The notes under the pieces are model-generated. The model had not been told where the DNA came from. It searched no databases and saw nothing but the letters and a program-made list of their open reading frames with translations. 64,000 nucleotides of DNA from an uncultured Pelagibacteraceae bacterium. GTDB lineage: Bacteria > Pseudomonadota > Alphaproteobacteria > Pelagibacterales > Pelagibacteraceae. A program made the translations under genes and the position numbers. Below are positions 50,334-59,031 of this stretch, piece by piece. How positions within the stretch are numbered: position 1 is the stretch's first letter; every line of letters starts with the position of its first letter. Location of the stretch: positions 1 through 64,000 of the forward strand of contig CACDJC010000002.1 of assembly GCA_902552475.1 (NCBI GenBank), read 5' to 3'.

Positions 50334-51428
50334 ATGTTTAGAAAATCAATTACTTTATCATTACAAGATGAAATTAATTTTTTAAAAAAAAGAAAAAAAT
50401 TTGCAATTTCTCTTAGCAACCCATCGTTTGAAAAAAAAAATCTAAGAAATTTTAATTTAGAAAATTTTAATGTCCAAAAATCTTTATCTGGTGAAGAAAA
50501 ATTAATAGAATTGGCAAAAAAAAATTTACTAAGACAATGGATCATAAAAAAACCAAAAGAAAATGATATTATTATAACTAATGGAGCAAAAGCAGCTTTG
50601 TATTGTGTATTTAAGGTAATTGCTAATAGGCAAAAAAAAAATAATTTTGGTATAGTAAATCCTAATTGGCCGACTTACATTGACTTAATAAAAATATCAG
50701 GAGCAATTCCAGTATTTTTCAATACAAAAATAGAAAATAAATATGAAATTAATATAGCGACTTTAGAAAAATTTATAAAACAAAAAAAATTACGAATTTT
50801 GGTGATTTCAAATCCAAACAATCCTTCAGGAAAGATTTATAATCATCAAATTATAAAAAAAATTATCAATATTTGTGAAAAAAATAGATGTTACTTAGTA
50901 TTAGACGAGAGTTTTTCTTCGCATGTTTTTGAAAAGAAGTTTACGCAAAACAAAAAGGATTACAAAAGCAAATATTTGATAATAATAAATTCATTTTCTA
51001 AAAATTACCATCTTCAAGGCCTTAGATTAGGAGTTGTTCTTGCAAAAAAAAAATTAGTTGAGGAATTTTCCAATTTGCATATAGCAATCAATGGCGCCCC
51101 AAACAATATATCGCAAAATTTAATAATAAATCATAATAAGGCACTACTGAAAACTAAAGATATTAAAAATAAAATGAAATTTGTAACAGATTTTCTTTTT
51201 TCAAAAGGAGTAGATTTTTATAAACCAGAGGGTTCATTTTATATTTTTCCAAAAATTTTAAACAAAAAAAACTTTAAAAATTTATCAAAAAAATATGGTT
51301 TATTTTATATAGGTGGAGAAAATTTTGGAAGCAAAATCTATAAAGATCATTATAGATTTTGTTTTGAAAAAAACATAAATGAACTAAAAAAAATTATTCA
51401 AATTATGAATAAAAATAAAATATACTAA
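50334..51428 (+). CDS. Class I/II PLP-dependent aminotransferase
   Basis: A 364-residue fold-type I enzyme. ITNGAKAALYCVFKVIA, NPNWPTYIDLIKISGAIPVF, ISNPNNPSGKIYNHQ, LVLDESFSSHVF and NSFSKNYHLQGLRLGVVLA are visible; the PLP lysine is K223 in SFSKNYH. It likely transaminates or converts the compound imported by the upstream transporter. The N-terminal 60 residues are lysine/asparagine-rich and poorly conserved. Exact substrate unknown. Confidence 0.85.
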   Translation: MFRKSITLSLQDEINFLKKRKKFAISLSNPSFEKKNLRNFNLENFNVQKSLSGEEKLIELAKKNLLRQWIIKKPKENDIIITNGAKAALYCVFKVIANRQKKNNFGIVNPNWPTYIDLIKISGAIPVFFNTKIENKYEINIATLEKFIKQKKLRILVISNPNNPSGKIYNHQIIKKIINICEKNRCYLVLDESFSSHVFEKKFTQNKKDYKSKYLIIINSFSKNYHLQGLRLGVVLAKKKLVEEFSNLHIAINGAPNNISQNLIINHNKALLKTKDIKNKMKFVTDFLFSKGVDFYKPEGSFYIFPKILNKKNFKNLSKKYGLFYIGGENFGSKIYKDHYRFCFEKNINELKKIIQIMNKNKIY

Positions 51429-51435
51429 ATAATAA

Positions 51436-52758
51436 ATGCAAGAAAAATTACTCAATAAAATAAGATACAACAATAAAAATGATATAATTTCAAAAATTAA
51501 TTTAATTAATTATCATAATATTAAAATTGAAAATATAAAATATAGGAAAAAATATTTAAATATTTTAAAAAGCTTTCTAAAAAAACATGAAAAAAATCTT
51601 ACTAAACTTATTAATTTAGAAGCACACAAGACTATCGATGAGTCAAAAAATGAATTTAATTACGCTTTAGAGTTTGTTGATTATTCAATATCCACAATAT
51701 CAAGTTATGATTTTGAAAAAAAATCCTCCAAAACAAGAAAAATTTTTTATAAATCTTCAGGATCGGTTTTTGCAATAACACCTTATAATGATCCACTGGC
51801 TGGTATGATAAGGAAAATTGCACCATCAATAGCTGCGGGCTCAACTATGATCATGAAGACCTCTGCTCACTGTATTTATCTATGTAAATATATTGAAAAA
51901 CATCTTCCAAAAGAACTTAAAAAAATCGTTCAGTTTGTATTTATTAAAAATAGAAAATTGATTGAAAAGATTGTTCAAAATAATCATATAAAATTAGTTA
52001 CCTTTACAGGCTCAACTAGTGTTGGTTTAAAACTAAATGATATAAAAACTAAACATCTTCAAAAAAAAATTTTAGAATTAGGTGGTATTAACTATGCTGT
52101 AATATTTGACGACAAAAATTTAAATAATGTTATTGAAGAAATTTTAATACGTAAAATTAAAGCTGCAGGACAAGCTTGTTCCTCTATAAACAAATTATTT
52201 GTCAGTAAAAAAATTAAGAAAAAATTTGAAAAAATATTAAAAGAAAAAGTTTCAAAGATTGAATGTGGATCTGTGAGAATAAAATCTGAAACAGATTTTG
52301 GACCTGTTATCTCTAGCGGACATTATAATTTTTTAAAAAAGCTTCAAAAAAAATCTATTAAAAATGGATATCTGATCTGTGAATCAAATAGTAGAAATGA
52401 TACTAAAAATTTATTTCCTTTAAGTTTAATTAAGGTTCCATTTAATGATGAAATTTTTGATAATTTTGAAACATTTGGACCTTTACTTGGAGTATCTTAT
52501 TTTAATAATAGTGATAAAGTGCTAAAAAAAATTTCTCAAAGTGATTATTCATTAGTTTGTTACCTGTTTACTAAAGACCAAAAAATTATTAATTCTTCAA
52601 AAAATCTAAATCTTGGAAGCATTGGTATAAATACTACAAAAATACAGAGCCCAGGAAGTCCAACTGGAGGTAATAATTTATCAGGAATAGGCAGAGAAGG
52701 TGGAATTTGGGGTTTTGAAGAATTTTTAACTACTGTAAATTATGTTATAAAAAAATAA
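51436..52758 (+). CDS. Aldehyde dehydrogenase family protein
   Basis: A 440-residue NAD(P)-dependent aldehyde dehydrogenase, shorter than the usual 480-500. AITPYNDPLAGMIRKIAPSI, TFTGSTSVGLKLND, the general-base glutamate in ILELGGINYAVIFDD and the catalytic cysteine in AAGQACSSINKLFVS are present. The C terminus has NLSGIGREGGIWGFEEFLTT. Following an aminotransferase, it would oxidise the aldehyde made by transamination to an acid. The substrate is unknown. Two bases separate it from the RidA gene. Confidence 0.88.
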   Translation: MQEKLLNKIRYNNKNDIISKINLINYHNIKIENIKYRKKYLNILKSFLKKHEKNLTKLINLEAHKTIDESKNEFNYALEFVDYSISTISSYDFEKKSSKTRKIFYKSSGSVFAITPYNDPLAGMIRKIAPSIAAGSTMIMKTSAHCIYLCKYIEKHLPKELKKIVQFVFIKNRKLIEKIVQNNHIKLVTFTGSTSVGLKLNDIKTKHLQKKILELGGINYAVIFDDKNLNNVIEEILIRKIKAAGQACSSINKLFVSKKIKKKFEKILKEKVSKIECGSVRIKSETDFGPVISSGHYNFLKKLQKKSIKNGYLICESNSRNDTKNLFPLSLIKVPFNDEIFDNFETFGPLLGVSYFNNSDKVLKKISQSDYSLVCYLFTKDQKIINSSKNLNLGSIGINTTKIQSPGSPTGGNNLSGIGREGGIWGFEEFLTTVNYVIKK

Positions 52759-52759
52759 T

Positions 52760-53137
52760 ATGAAAAAAGTGATCAATACAAATAAAGCACCCTTATCCAC
52801 TTCTCCAGTATCTCAATGTAATATTATTAATGGAACTATATATATTGGTGGTCAGATGCCTAGAGATATGAAAACAGGAAAAATAGTTGAAGGCGCTTAC
52901 GAACAAACAAAAATTTCACTAGAGCACTGCTTAACAATTTTGAAAGAAGCCGGTGGATCAATAGATACTATAGGTTTGGCTATTATTTATGTCACCGACT
53001 TATCTATAAAAAAACATGTTAATAAAGTTTTTAGTGAATTTTTTCCTAAAGATGCCCCAGCTAGAAATTTAGTTGAGGTATCTGATATTGGCGAAGAAGC
53101 TCTTATCGAGATTGCTTTGATAGCAGGAAAAAATTAA
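52760..53137 (+). CDS. RidA family protein (enamine/imine deaminase)
   Basis: A 125-residue RidA/YjgF-type protein: NTNKAPLSTSPVSQCNIING, IYIGGQMPRDMKTGKIVEGA, YEQTKISLEHCLTILKEAGG and the C-terminal PARNLVEVSDIGEEALIEIA. RidA proteins hydrolyse reactive enamine/imine products of PLP enzymes or act as specific deaminases in amine breakdown. The usual catalytic arginine (PAR) is present. Its place between an aldehyde dehydrogenase and two aminotransferases fits such a role. Confidence 0.9.
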   Translation: MKKVINTNKAPLSTSPVSQCNIINGTIYIGGQMPRDMKTGKIVEGAYEQTKISLEHCLTILKEAGGSIDTIGLAIIYVTDLSIKKHVNKVFSEFFPKDAPARNLVEVSDIGEEALIEIALIAGKN

Positions 53138-53178
53138 AAACAATTGTTAATTATTTTAAATTTACTTTAATTAAATAA

Positions 53179-54405
53179 ATGAAAGCACATTTTAATCTTA
53201 AAACTTTATCTGGATTAGGTAAGTATTTTAAACTATCTAATAAACCTCCTATATTTTTATATGGTAAAAAAGAATTTTTAATAGATTCAAATAATAAAAA
53301 ATTTTATGATTTTGCCTGTGGATCAGGTACTACAATGCTAGGACACAATATAAATGTATTAAACTCAAATATAAAAAAAAATATAGATAGAGGTATTCTT
53401 CATGCAGGGCCACATTTTATTACTACCTCTCATATAAAATTTTTCAATCAGCTATCTAAATTCTTAAAATATAAATTTAATATTTTTAACACTGCAACAA
53501 ACGGTTCAGAGGCTACAGAAACAGCTTTAAAATTAGCTTTTCATCACACAAAGAAAAAAAAAATAATTTATTTTGATGGATCATATCATGGAAGAACAGG
53601 TTATTCTCTTCTAAGTTCAGATATGAAGGGTGTAAATAAAAATTATTTTTATAATAATAATTTTATAAAGTGTGAATTTAATAATATAAATGATTTTAAA
53701 AAAAAATTTAATAAACATAAAAAAGACCTAGCAGCTGTAATTATTGAACCCATACAAGGAACATCAGGTTTTATCTTTTCTGACAAAAAGTTTTTAAAAT
53801 ATTTATATGAATCTCTAAAAGATTGTCCCGCATTACTAATATTTGATGAGACTTGGACTGGATTCGGTAAAACAGGTTATAATTTTGCTTACGAACTTTA
53901 TAAAATTACACCAGATGTTTTAATATTAGGAAAATCAATAGGTGGAGGATTACCTTTAGGACTTATTGCTTTTAATAAAAATATTAATCATAATCATACA
54001 GGAGCACAATCATCAACTTTCCAAGGGAACATTCTTTCTGTTAATAATTCATATAATTTAATGAAATATTTAAATAAAATAAATTATTTAAAAAAAATAA
54101 AAAAAATTGAAACTTTTTTCAAAAAAAAAATTAAAATAATGAACTCATACGATTTTGTCATAAGTTTTAAAGGTATTGGTTCCATGTGGGGCATTGAGAT
54201 AGATAACAAATTTTTTAATGAAGAAGACTTTACTAATAAAATAAGAAGTTTGCTTTTAGAAAATGGCCTAATTACTTGGGAATGTGGCAAAAACTCTGAG
54301 GTAATAGGATTAGTACCACCTTTATGCGTTTCAAATAAAAGTTTACAAGATGCATTAAATATAATTCTAAAAATTTTTAATGTATTGGAAAAGAAATATA
54401 ATTAA
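53179..54405 (+). CDS. Class III (omega) aminotransferase, second paralogue
   Basis: A 408-residue PLP enzyme closely patterned on the 43.3-kb gene: FYDFACGSGTTMLGHN, ILHAGPHFITTSHIKFF, NTATNGSEATETALKLAFHH, YFDGSYHGRTGYSLLSSDMK, LLIFDETWTGFGKTG and the PLP lysine in VLILGKSIGGGLPLG. It is the last gene of the plus arm of the LacI regulon. Two paralogues on opposite arms suggest either two related substrates or two steps of one pathway. Confidence 0.88.
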   Translation: MKAHFNLKTLSGLGKYFKLSNKPPIFLYGKKEFLIDSNNKKFYDFACGSGTTMLGHNINVLNSNIKKNIDRGILHAGPHFITTSHIKFFNQLSKFLKYKFNIFNTATNGSEATETALKLAFHHTKKKKIIYFDGSYHGRTGYSLLSSDMKGVNKNYFYNNNFIKCEFNNINDFKKKFNKHKKDLAAVIIEPIQGTSGFIFSDKKFLKYLYESLKDCPALLIFDETWTGFGKTGYNFAYELYKITPDVLILGKSIGGGLPLGLIAFNKNINHNHTGAQSSTFQGNILSVNNSYNLMKYLNKINYLKKIKKIETFFKKKIKIMNSYDFVISFKGIGSMWGIEIDNKFFNEEDFTNKIRSLLLENGLITWECGKNSEVIGLVPPLCVSNKSLQDALNIILKIFNVLEKKYN

Positions 54406-54432
54406 AATATTAAAAGTTTTTTCATTTTTTAA

Positions 54433-54654
54433 TCAAAACCATCTAATCATTCCAATAACGCCAGCGCTAGCATAAAAGAATTGTAATAATAATATTCCTT
54501 TGTGTTTTCCTCGATAAGCCCAAATACCTATTAAGATTGCTGATAATAATAATAATGAAAAACCAATAAATTCTATACCAATATTTAATGCTACAAATAG
54601 AGAGTACAAAATTGCTGTCGTAACACCTGCCCATTCAAAAATTTTATTATTCAT
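54433..54654 (-). CDS. Small membrane protein
   Basis: A 73-residue protein with three hydrophobic segments (AGVTTAILYSLFVALNIG, IGFSLLLLSAILIGIWAY, LLLQFFYASAGVIGMIRW) and a short basic loop (RGKHKG). The layout recalls small PnuC-like or two-helix membrane proteins, but I cannot name a family. It runs convergent to the aminotransferase and lies beside a possible relic of the island leader module, so it could be former cargo. Confidence 0.6.
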   Translation of the reverse strand: MNNKIFEWAGVTTAILYSLFVALNIGIEFIGFSLLLLSAILIGIWAYRGKHKGILLLQFFYASAGVIGMIRWF

Positions 54655-54698
54655 TTAATTATCTCCATAAATTACTATAAAATTTTCTTTTTCAGTTG

Positions 54699-54737
54699 TC
54701 ATTGACCCAGAACCACGATCCCTAAAAGTTTTTTCAT
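54699..54737 (-). pseudogene. Orphan signal-peptide start (MKKLLGIVVLG), copy 2
   Basis: Thirty-two bases (54706-54737) are identical to 39062-39093, the start of the secreted cargo protein 15 kb away. Here the frame gives MKKLLGIVVLGQ and stops. It is a remnant or recombined copy. Conservation at the DNA level, including the upstream ATG context, argues for recent copying. Confidence 0.65.
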
Positions 54738-54759
54738 AATAAAATGTTATCAAAAGACA

Positions 54760-54817
54760 TTAGAATGTACCATTTGATTTTTCTCAAATAAGTATACTTC
54801 TAGGTATAGTTTATTGT
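54760..54817 (-). repeat. Probable relic of the island leader/K module
   Basis: The segment CATTTGATTTTTCTCAAAT, then TTCTAGGTATAGTTTATTG, aligns with the cargo leader and K repeat at 41040-41092 (CTATTTGATTTATCTAAAT, CCTAGTCTG, GGCATAGTTTTTTGCTTA). It is located 23 bases from the orphan MKKLLGIVVLG start, in the same relative orientation as in the island, and abuts the msrB stop. By eye, similarity is partial but ordered. It may mark an old insertion. Confidence 0.4.
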
Positions 54818-55279
54818 TTAATCTGATGGTTTAAAAATTAGACAAAGTCCATTATTACAATATCTTTTTCCATTTTTTCCTGGCCCGTCATCAAAAACAT
54901 GTCCATGATGAGCACCGCAATTTGCACAATGATATTCTGTTCTTTTCATCCCAAATGAATAATCAATTTTTGTTTTGAATGCTCCAGGCAAAGCCTCAGT
55001 AAATGAAGGCCAACCAGTACCACTGTCATATTTATTGTCAGATTTAAATAATTTTGCATCACAATTTGCACAATGATAAAAACCTTTTCTTTTTTCATAA
55101 TTTAATGGACTAGAAAATCGTCTTTCAGTTCCTTCATTAAACATAATATTTTTTTGTTTTTCTGATAATGATTTGTTAATTATTTTTTTAGGAGTATTTG
55201 AGCTAGCAAAGCTTGTTGAAAAAAAATAAGATATAAACAAGCAAGAGCAACCTACCTTTATAAATTTTCTTCTTTTCAT
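54818..55279 (-). CDS. msrB: Peptide-methionine (R)-S-oxide reductase MsrB, exported form
   Basis: MsrB, 153 residues. The leader MKRRKFIKVGCSCLFISYF has a twin-arginine-like RRKF and a hydrophobic core, so export (Tat or lipoprotein-like) is likely. The zinc cysteines are in YHCANCDAKLF and YHCANCGAHHGHVFDDGPG; GTGWPSFTEALPGA and the catalytic cysteine of GKRYCNNGLCLIF are present. It reduces methionine-R-sulfoxide and complements the exported MsrA at 22 kb. Confidence 0.93.
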   Translation of the reverse strand: MKRRKFIKVGCSCLFISYFFSTSFASSNTPKKIINKSLSEKQKNIMFNEGTERRFSSPLNYEKRKGFYHCANCDAKLFKSDNKYDSGTGWPSFTEALPGAFKTKIDYSFGMKRTEYHCANCGAHHGHVFDDGPGKNGKRYCNNGLCLIFKPSD

Positions 55280-55310
55280 AAAATAATTAAGTTAATATTA
55301 AATTTATAAT

Positions 55311-56327
55311 ATGAATTTAAAAAAATTTAAACGTTATCCATTAACTTTTGGTCCAACTCCTATAGAATTTTTGCCGCGTTTAACAAAGGCCATAGGATCA
55401 GATGTTGAAATATATGCAAAACGAGACGATTGTAATTCGGGTCTTGCCATGGGTGGTAATAAACTTCGTAAACTTGAATATATTATTCCAGATGCTATTT
55501 CATCTGGCGCTGATACTTTAGTTTCAATTGGCGGAGTGCAATCAAACCATACAAGAATGGTTGCTGCAACTGCAGCAAAGATAGGAATGAAGTGTGTGGT
55601 TGTTCAAGAAAGCTGGGTTCCACATGATGATGCAGTTTATGATAGAGTAGGGAATATCTTATTAACTAGATTAATGGGGGCTGATAGCCGTCTTGTTGAC
55701 GAAGGTTTTGATATTGGAATTCGTAAAAGCTGGGAAGACGCACTTCAGTCTGTTCGTGATAAAGGAGGAGTGCCCTATGCTATTCCAGCTGGAGCATCAG
55801 TACATAAGTATGGTGGTCTTGGATATGTTGGGTTTGCTGAAGAAGTTAGAGAACAAGAAAATCAAATGGAAATTAAATTTGATTATATAATTGTTTGTGT
55901 TGTAACAGGCTCAACTCAAGCAGGAATGATAGTTGGTTTTGCCGCTGATGATCGTGCAGATCGAGTGATTGGAATTGATGGCTCTGGAACTCCTGAGAAA
56001 CTAAAAAAACAAGTAAAAGAAATAGTTGATAATACTGCCAAACTTGTTGAATTAGGAAGAATAGTGCGTGACGATGAAATAATTATAAATCCAGATTATG
56101 CTTATCCAGCCTATGGAGTTCCAAGCAACGAAACCAATGAAGCAATTCGTCTAGCTGCTAGAACTGAAGCTATGATAACAGACCCAGTTTATGAAGGTAA
56201 ATCAATGCAAGGCATGATCGATTTGGCAAAAAAAGGTTTTTTTCCAAAAGGATCTAAAATTCTTTATGCTCATCTAGGAGGAGCTCCTGCAATCAATGGT
56301 TATAGTTATACTTATCGAAACGGGTAA
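55311..56327 (+). CDS. acdS: 1-aminocyclopropane-1-carboxylate deaminase
   Basis: A 338-residue PLP enzyme matching ACC deaminase in length and motifs: [36 protein letters not shown] with the PLP lysine K51, [57 protein letters not shown] (the Tyr-Glu pair that distinguishes ACC deaminase) and [15 protein letters not shown]. It would split ACC to 2-oxobutanoate and ammonia. The gene uses many CGT/CGA arginine codons where neighbours use AGA, which suggests horizontal acquisition. D-cysteine desulfhydrase is the main alternative. Confidence 0.88.
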   Translation: MNLKKFKRYPLTFGPTPIEFLPRLTKAIGSDVEIYAKRDDCNSGLAMGGNKLRKLEYIIPDAISSGADTLVSIGGVQSNHTRMVAATAAKIGMKCVVVQESWVPHDDAVYDRVGNILLTRLMGADSRLVDEGFDIGIRKSWEDALQSVRDKGGVPYAIPAGASVHKYGGLGYVGFAEEVREQENQMEIKFDYIIVCVVTGSTQAGMIVGFAADDRADRVIGIDGSGTPEKLKKQVKEIVDNTAKLVELGRIVRDDEIIINPDYAYPAYGVPSNETNEAIRLAARTEAMITDPVYEGKSMQGMIDLAKKGFFPKGSKILYAHLGGAPAINGYSYTYRNG

Positions 56328-56360
56328 AATTTATTTAGGCAGAAAAACACTATACATTTT

Positions 56361-57188
56361 TTAATATTTTCCTATTTTTTTTGAACCATTATAAAAAATT
56401 TTATTTAGTTCTTCGTTTGCTTTTTTTCTTGATATTATATCTTTTGGATCCATTAATCGTTTTGGCCTTGAAACATAATCATGATAATTAAATTTATCTT
56501 CACCCCTTGCTTTTTGTACAAACATTTTGCCTAATATTTGATCTACGTCACTTCCTATATAGCTTTGAATAACAAAACCAATTCTTCTGTCATTACTTTG
56601 GTTTAAACCTGAACCATGTACTACTTTTGGATGATGTAATGACATTTGTCCCGCTTTTAATATTACAGGTTTGGTTTTTGATAATGGAACATTTTCGACA
56701 GATTGACCTCTAGTTAACAAATTATCATCATCAAATTTTTCATTATGGTGTTTTAGGTTTTCTTTATGTGATCCAGCCCACATTCTCATACATCCATTAT
56801 TTTCATTAGCATCAGTAACCGCAATCCAGGCTGTTACCCAATTATATGGCTCTAAACCTATATATTTAGCATCTTGATGGAAACTTACATATCCTTTTTC
56901 ATTAGGATTTTTAATAAACAAGGTAGTTCCACATACAAGTATATTTTTACCTATTATACTTTCTACTGCGTCTAAAATTTTATTATTATGTGCAACTTTA
57001 TCAAATACAGTGGAAATTAAATGCACATAGTTTCTACCAGATCCATCTAGTTCATTTGGCCATTTATTTTCAATAAATTCAATTTCTTTTCTAATTTCAT
57101 TTGCTTCTTTTTTAGTTAATACATTAACAGGAGCAACATATCCTTCATCATTATATTGTTTGAGTTGATTTGAAGTTAAATAAGTCAT
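56361..57188 (-). CDS. Phytanoyl-CoA dioxygenase (PhyH) family protein
   Basis: A 275-residue Fe(II)/2-oxoglutarate dioxygenase of the PhyH family. The metal-binding HxD is in GYVSFHQDAKYIGL, the distal histidine in LHHPKVVHGSGLNQS and the 2-oxoglutarate arginine in NDRRIGFVIQSY. NENNGCMRMWAGSHKE is also typical. Members hydroxylate or cleave small molecules, including ectoine and phosphonates. An ectoine-type transporter lies 1 kb away, but no direct link is shown. Confidence 0.87.
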   Translation of the reverse strand: MTYLTSNQLKQYNDEGYVAPVNVLTKKEANEIRKEIEFIENKWPNELDGSGRNYVHLISTVFDKVAHNNKILDAVESIIGKNILVCGTTLFIKNPNEKGYVSFHQDAKYIGLEPYNWVTAWIAVTDANENNGCMRMWAGSHKENLKHHNEKFDDDNLLTRGQSVENVPLSKTKPVILKAGQMSLHHPKVVHGSGLNQSNDRRIGFVIQSYIGSDVDQILGKMFVQKARGEDKFNYHDYVSRPKRLMDPKDIISRKKANEELNKIFYNGSKKIGKY

Positions 57189-57223
57189 ATTGTTTTTGAA
57201 TACAAAAATATTTTAAAGAATAT

Positions 57224-57997
57224 ATGAATTGTACAATTTCATCCATACATTATTGTCCTGTTAAATCTATATCATTTCAAAGTTTACAATCATGTAATAT
57301 TAAAAAAAATCTTGGTATGGAAAATGATAGAATATTTGCCTTTTCAAGAATTATAGAACTAAAAAAAGCAAAATTGGTTGAAAAAAACCCTGATGAAAGA
57401 AATTTGAATAATTTTTTAACTTTAAAAAATTCTCCTGCATTAAATCAATATAACTTCATTTATCAAAACCAAGTATTAACTCTAACTAAAAATGATAGGG
57501 AAATATTGTCAATTTCGACAGAAGATGAAAATGAAAGATTATTACTTTCAAATAAATTAACTGAACTTGAGAGTTCTTTAATGAAACCCATAACTTTATT
57601 AAAGAATAAAGAATTTCCTTTTTTTGATACTTCTCATTCAAAAAATATTTTTAACTCAGTGTCTTTAATAAATTTGAATAGTATTAGAGACTTTGAAAAA
57701 AAAATTAATGAAAAAGTTGAACTTCAAAGATTTAGAGCTAATTTTTATGTCGACGGAATTGACGCATGGGAAGAAAGAAATTGGTTAGGTAAAATTATTA
57801 AAATTAATGATGTTTCTTTTAAAGTTGAAAAAAATATTCCTAGATGTGTTGCAATAAATTTAAAGCCAAAAACTGATGATAACTCTTTAAATTTGCTTAC
57901 TTCACTAAAAAAAACTTATAATCATTTTGATATGGGAATTTATTTAACGGCATTGAATGATGGAAAAGTAGAGATAGAAAATAAAATTAAAATTTAA
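57224..57997 (+). CDS. MOSC domain-containing protein
   Basis: A 257-residue protein with the N-terminal MOSC beta-barrel (IHYCPVKSISFQSLQ, GMENDRIFAFSRI) and the MOSC domain (SLINLNSIRDFEKK, ELQRFRANFYVDGIDAWEER, NWLGKIIKI). The conserved cysteine is in KNIPRCVAINLKP. MOSC proteins bind molybdenum cofactor and reduce N-hydroxylated compounds or transfer sulfur. It would use the cofactor made by the genes at 23-35 kb. It starts 35 bases from the divergent PhyH gene. Confidence 0.85.
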   Translation: MNCTISSIHYCPVKSISFQSLQSCNIKKNLGMENDRIFAFSRIIELKKAKLVEKNPDERNLNNFLTLKNSPALNQYNFIYQNQVLTLTKNDREILSISTEDENERLLLSNKLTELESSLMKPITLLKNKEFPFFDTSHSKNIFNSVSLINLNSIRDFEKKINEKVELQRFRANFYVDGIDAWEERNWLGKIIKINDVSFKVEKNIPRCVAINLKPKTDDNSLNLLTSLKKTYNHFDMGIYLTALNDGKVEIENKIKI

Positions 57998-58023
57998 AAA
58001 AGTACTTATATATCAACCTAAGA

Positions 58024-58053
58024 TTGAATTTTTTGTTATTAAAAAACTATACA
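58024..58053 (+). promoter_or_regulatory. Candidate promoter of the ectoine-type transporter
   Basis: TTGAAT (58024) and TATACA (58048) are separated by 18 bases, close to the sigma-70 pattern, in the 109-base gap before the binding-protein gene. A good AGGAGA ribosome site follows at 58098. Prediction by eye only. Confidence 0.4.
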
Positions 58054-58106
58054 AATAAGTTTAAGTTTGGTTAAATAATTTTTTTTAACTTAAATAGGAG
58101 ATAAAA

Positions 58107-58952
58107 ATGAATAGATTTTTAAAATCTTTTACAGTTTTACTTGTTCTTCTTTTCAGCATTTCATCTGTAAGTGCAAAAACTTTAACAGAGAGATTAGCCG
58201 ATGGTCACAAGTTAAGACTTGGATTTGGAACAGCTGTGCCCTGGGCATATGCTGGAGACAATGGTGAAGCTTTAGGCTTTGTTAACATGATTGCTTTAAC
58301 AGTTTTAGAAGAAATGGGCATAACTGAACATGAAACAAAGGTTTTTGAGTGGTCAGGACTAATACCAGGAATAAATGCTGATCGTTCTGACATGATTACT
58401 GGTGGTATGTATATCTTAAAAAGCAGATGTGAAAATATAGACTTTTCAGACCCAATAGGAGTATTTGGTGACGCAATGTTAGTTCCTAAAGGAAATCCTA
58501 AGGGAATTAATAACTATGCAGATGTTATTAGAACAGGAGCTACACTTGTTACAGGAACCGGTTTCAATACTGTAGAAGCTGCTAAAAAATTTGGTGTACC
58601 TGATAGCCAAATGTTATTAGTAGAAGGTGAAGTAGGAATACTTGCTGCTATGAAAGCGGGAAGAGCTGATGCTGCTGTACAAACATTCTTTGGTGCAAAA
58701 GAGCATGAAGAGAAAACTGGCGGCGCATTTGAAGTAACTGATCCTAAGCTAATGCCAAAAGAAACTGTTAACGTGGTTGGAATAGGATTTAGAAAAACTG
58801 ATGATAAGTTTAGAGAAGCATTCAATGCTGCTTTAGCTAAAGTTTTAGCTAACCCAGGAAAAATGTTAGAGAGAGCTGGTAAGTATGGCTATGATAAAGC
58901 TCAACTTCCTCCTCCTGACATGACAACAGAATGGGCTTGTTCAACTAAGTAG
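58107..58952 (+). CDS. ehuB: Ectoine/amino acid ABC transporter substrate-binding protein
   Basis: A 281-residue periplasmic binding protein of the polar amino acid/EhuB group. A signal peptide (about 1-23, ending VSAK) precedes LRLGFGTAVPWAYAGDNGEA, LIPGINADRSDMITGGMYIL, KSRCENIDFSDPIGVFGDAM and LVPKGNPKGINNYADV, which resemble EhuB. It has a strong ribosome site and is followed by a hairpin terminator, an arrangement that boosts binding protein over permease. The exact ligand (ectoine, hydroxyectoine or another amino acid) is uncertain. Confidence 0.8.
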   Translation: MNRFLKSFTVLLVLLFSISSVSAKTLTERLADGHKLRLGFGTAVPWAYAGDNGEALGFVNMIALTVLEEMGITEHETKVFEWSGLIPGINADRSDMITGGMYILKSRCENIDFSDPIGVFGDAMLVPKGNPKGINNYADVIRTGATLVTGTGFNTVEAAKKFGVPDSQMLLVEGEVGILAAMKAGRADAAVQTFFGAKEHEEKTGGAFEVTDPKLMPKETVNVVGIGFRKTDDKFREAFNAALAKVLANPGKMLERAGKYGYDKAQLPPPDMTTEWACSTK

Positions 58953-58971
58953 TATTAAAAATATAATTATT

Positions 58972-59010
58972 AATCAGGCGACTAAATATTAAAGTCGCCT
59001 GATTTTTTTT
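58972..59010 (+). terminator. Rho-independent terminator between binding protein and permease genes
   Basis: A 12-bp stem, AATCAGGCGACT (58972-58983) with AGTCGCCTGATT (58993-59004), and a nine-base loop, followed by a T run. It is unusually GC-rich for this genome. Partial read-through would let the permease genes be expressed at a lower level. Confidence 0.9.
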
Positions 59011-59031
59011 AATTTAATTTTAGGTAATATA

